This document shows positions 63,097 to 64,000 of a DNA stretch of 64,000 nt, in pieces. The position numbers and the translations under genes were made by a program. Position 1 is the stretch's first letter, and each line of letters opens with the position of its first letter. The DNA is from Burhinus oedicnemus. Its lineage: Eukaryota; Chordata; Aves; Charadriiformes; Burhinidae. The stretch covers positions 94,725 through 158,724 of the forward strand of contig VFFE01007040.1 in assembly GCA_008921705.1 (NCBI GenBank), read 5' to 3'. The notes beneath the pieces are model-generated. The model was not told the origin of the DNA. It did no database searches and saw only the letters and a list, made by a program, of their open reading frames with translations.

Positions 63097-64000
63097 CTAA
63101 AAAAAAAAAACAAAACACAACAAAAAAACCAAAAACCAACAGCGCTGGACTCTGAAGGATAAATTTCCATTGTTCTTAATGTGAAGGTAAGACTTAGTAA
63201 AGTTTTTGGTATTTTCCAGTTTGCTCTTCTCCACCTGCTGGAATAAAGATATGATTTTGAATTAAGGATTTTTCCTTTCCTGTTTTTAGTGAGATTCTTA
63301 ATGGCTTTTAACACAGTTAAGTGGTTTTTATTAGGTCAGATAAAATAATTAAAAATCATTCTCTAATATCGCCCATGCATTTATTTTTATGTTCATCATG
63401 CCTTGGGCTTTCAGTTGAAAAAACTTTGCATCCACTGACTTCTGCAGAGATAAGCTCTGGCGTTTCTGAACATTCAATGTGTTGTTGGTTGCTATTTAGA
63501 GTAACTTATATTTATTTCTGTATTCCTGCAAACATTGAAACAAAAGGCTGGAACTGGCTAAAATGTAGGTGGTGTTAACAGTTTCAGCATCACTCAGTTT
63601 TTACAGATGCTGTAAAGGTGTACAACTGCAAACGTCTCTCCAGTTTCCAACTCAGAAACTTTCACTAAGCAAGTAGAAAAAAATGTTCCTGCTCTCTTCT
63701 AACCTGCAAGCCAACCTGGGATCTGCAAGCCCAGCTTGATTCCTCTCTCATGTTGCTTGGTGACCTGTAAAAAGATTCGACACCTCAAGCACACGATACT
63801 GTGTGTTTTTACCATTTTGGGTGTGTGTTTCCAACCCCACAGACACAGTTTTGTAGTCACAGCCTCTTCAGGTGAATCCTTGGGTATATCTGTGTATCGG
63901 TGTAACCCAACAGAAAAAAAAAAAAAAAGTGTTCTGAATAAGTGTTACTAAAGATGATAGCCTATGAACTTTTTTGTGGAGAGGAGTTTAAAAAAGAAAA
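63097..64000. other. Intergenic sequence to the end of the window
   Basis: AT-rich sequence with an A tract near 63915-63929. No gene or recognisable repeat was seen. Confidence 0.4.

Overview
The window is vertebrate nuclear DNA, most likely from a bird. It is AT-rich and intron-like, has no long open reading frames of its own, and carries many CR1-type LINE fragments, several ending in the NATTCTRT-type 3' repeats typical of CR1, plus one solo LTR of a kind common in avian genomes. There are two assembly gaps (22294-23134 and 63077-63096). This is a reading by eye; no database search was possible.

The one gene I can identify is the 3' end of NBAS on the + strand. NBAS is a subunit of the NRZ (NBAS-RINT1-ZW10) tethering complex, which acts in Golgi-to-ER retrograde traffic and has also been linked to nonsense-mediated decay. 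Four consecutive coding exons are visible: 15586-15725, 26060-26204, 33233-33361 and 43861-44136. Their splice phases (0/2, 2/0, 0/0, 0/stop) join into one reading frame of about 229 codons ending in a stop at 44134-44136. A roughly 0.5 kb 3' UTR follows, with overlapping AATAAA signals at 44614-44623. The rest of the gene, which in other vertebrates encodes a protein of about 2,370 residues, lies upstream of the window.

Layout. 1-15585: the intron upstream of the first visible exon, with a solo LTR (1428-1963), a POU-octamer cluster (1176-1224), an old LINE tail near 7.3 kb and simple repeats. 15726-26059: intron with two CR1 fragments, microsatellites and the large gap. 26205-33232: intron with a sense CR1 close to the donor, an antisense CR1 tail and an ancient CR1-like remnant. 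33362-43860: intron with one antisense CR1. 44640-64000: intergenic DNA downstream of NBAS with short CR1 tails, long ancient CR1/L3-like remnants (57.5-60.7 kb), a 40-T tract, a perfect RFX X-box palindrome (61547-61560) and a speculative small transcript unit beginning near 49.7 kb.

No operon, CRISPR array, tRNA or rRNA gene was seen, and I find no convincing novel biological system. The items most worth checking are the octamer cluster, the X-box segment, the CpG-retaining candidate exons at 49.7-50.4 kb, and the sense-oriented LTR with its own TATA box and poly(A) signal inside NBAS.
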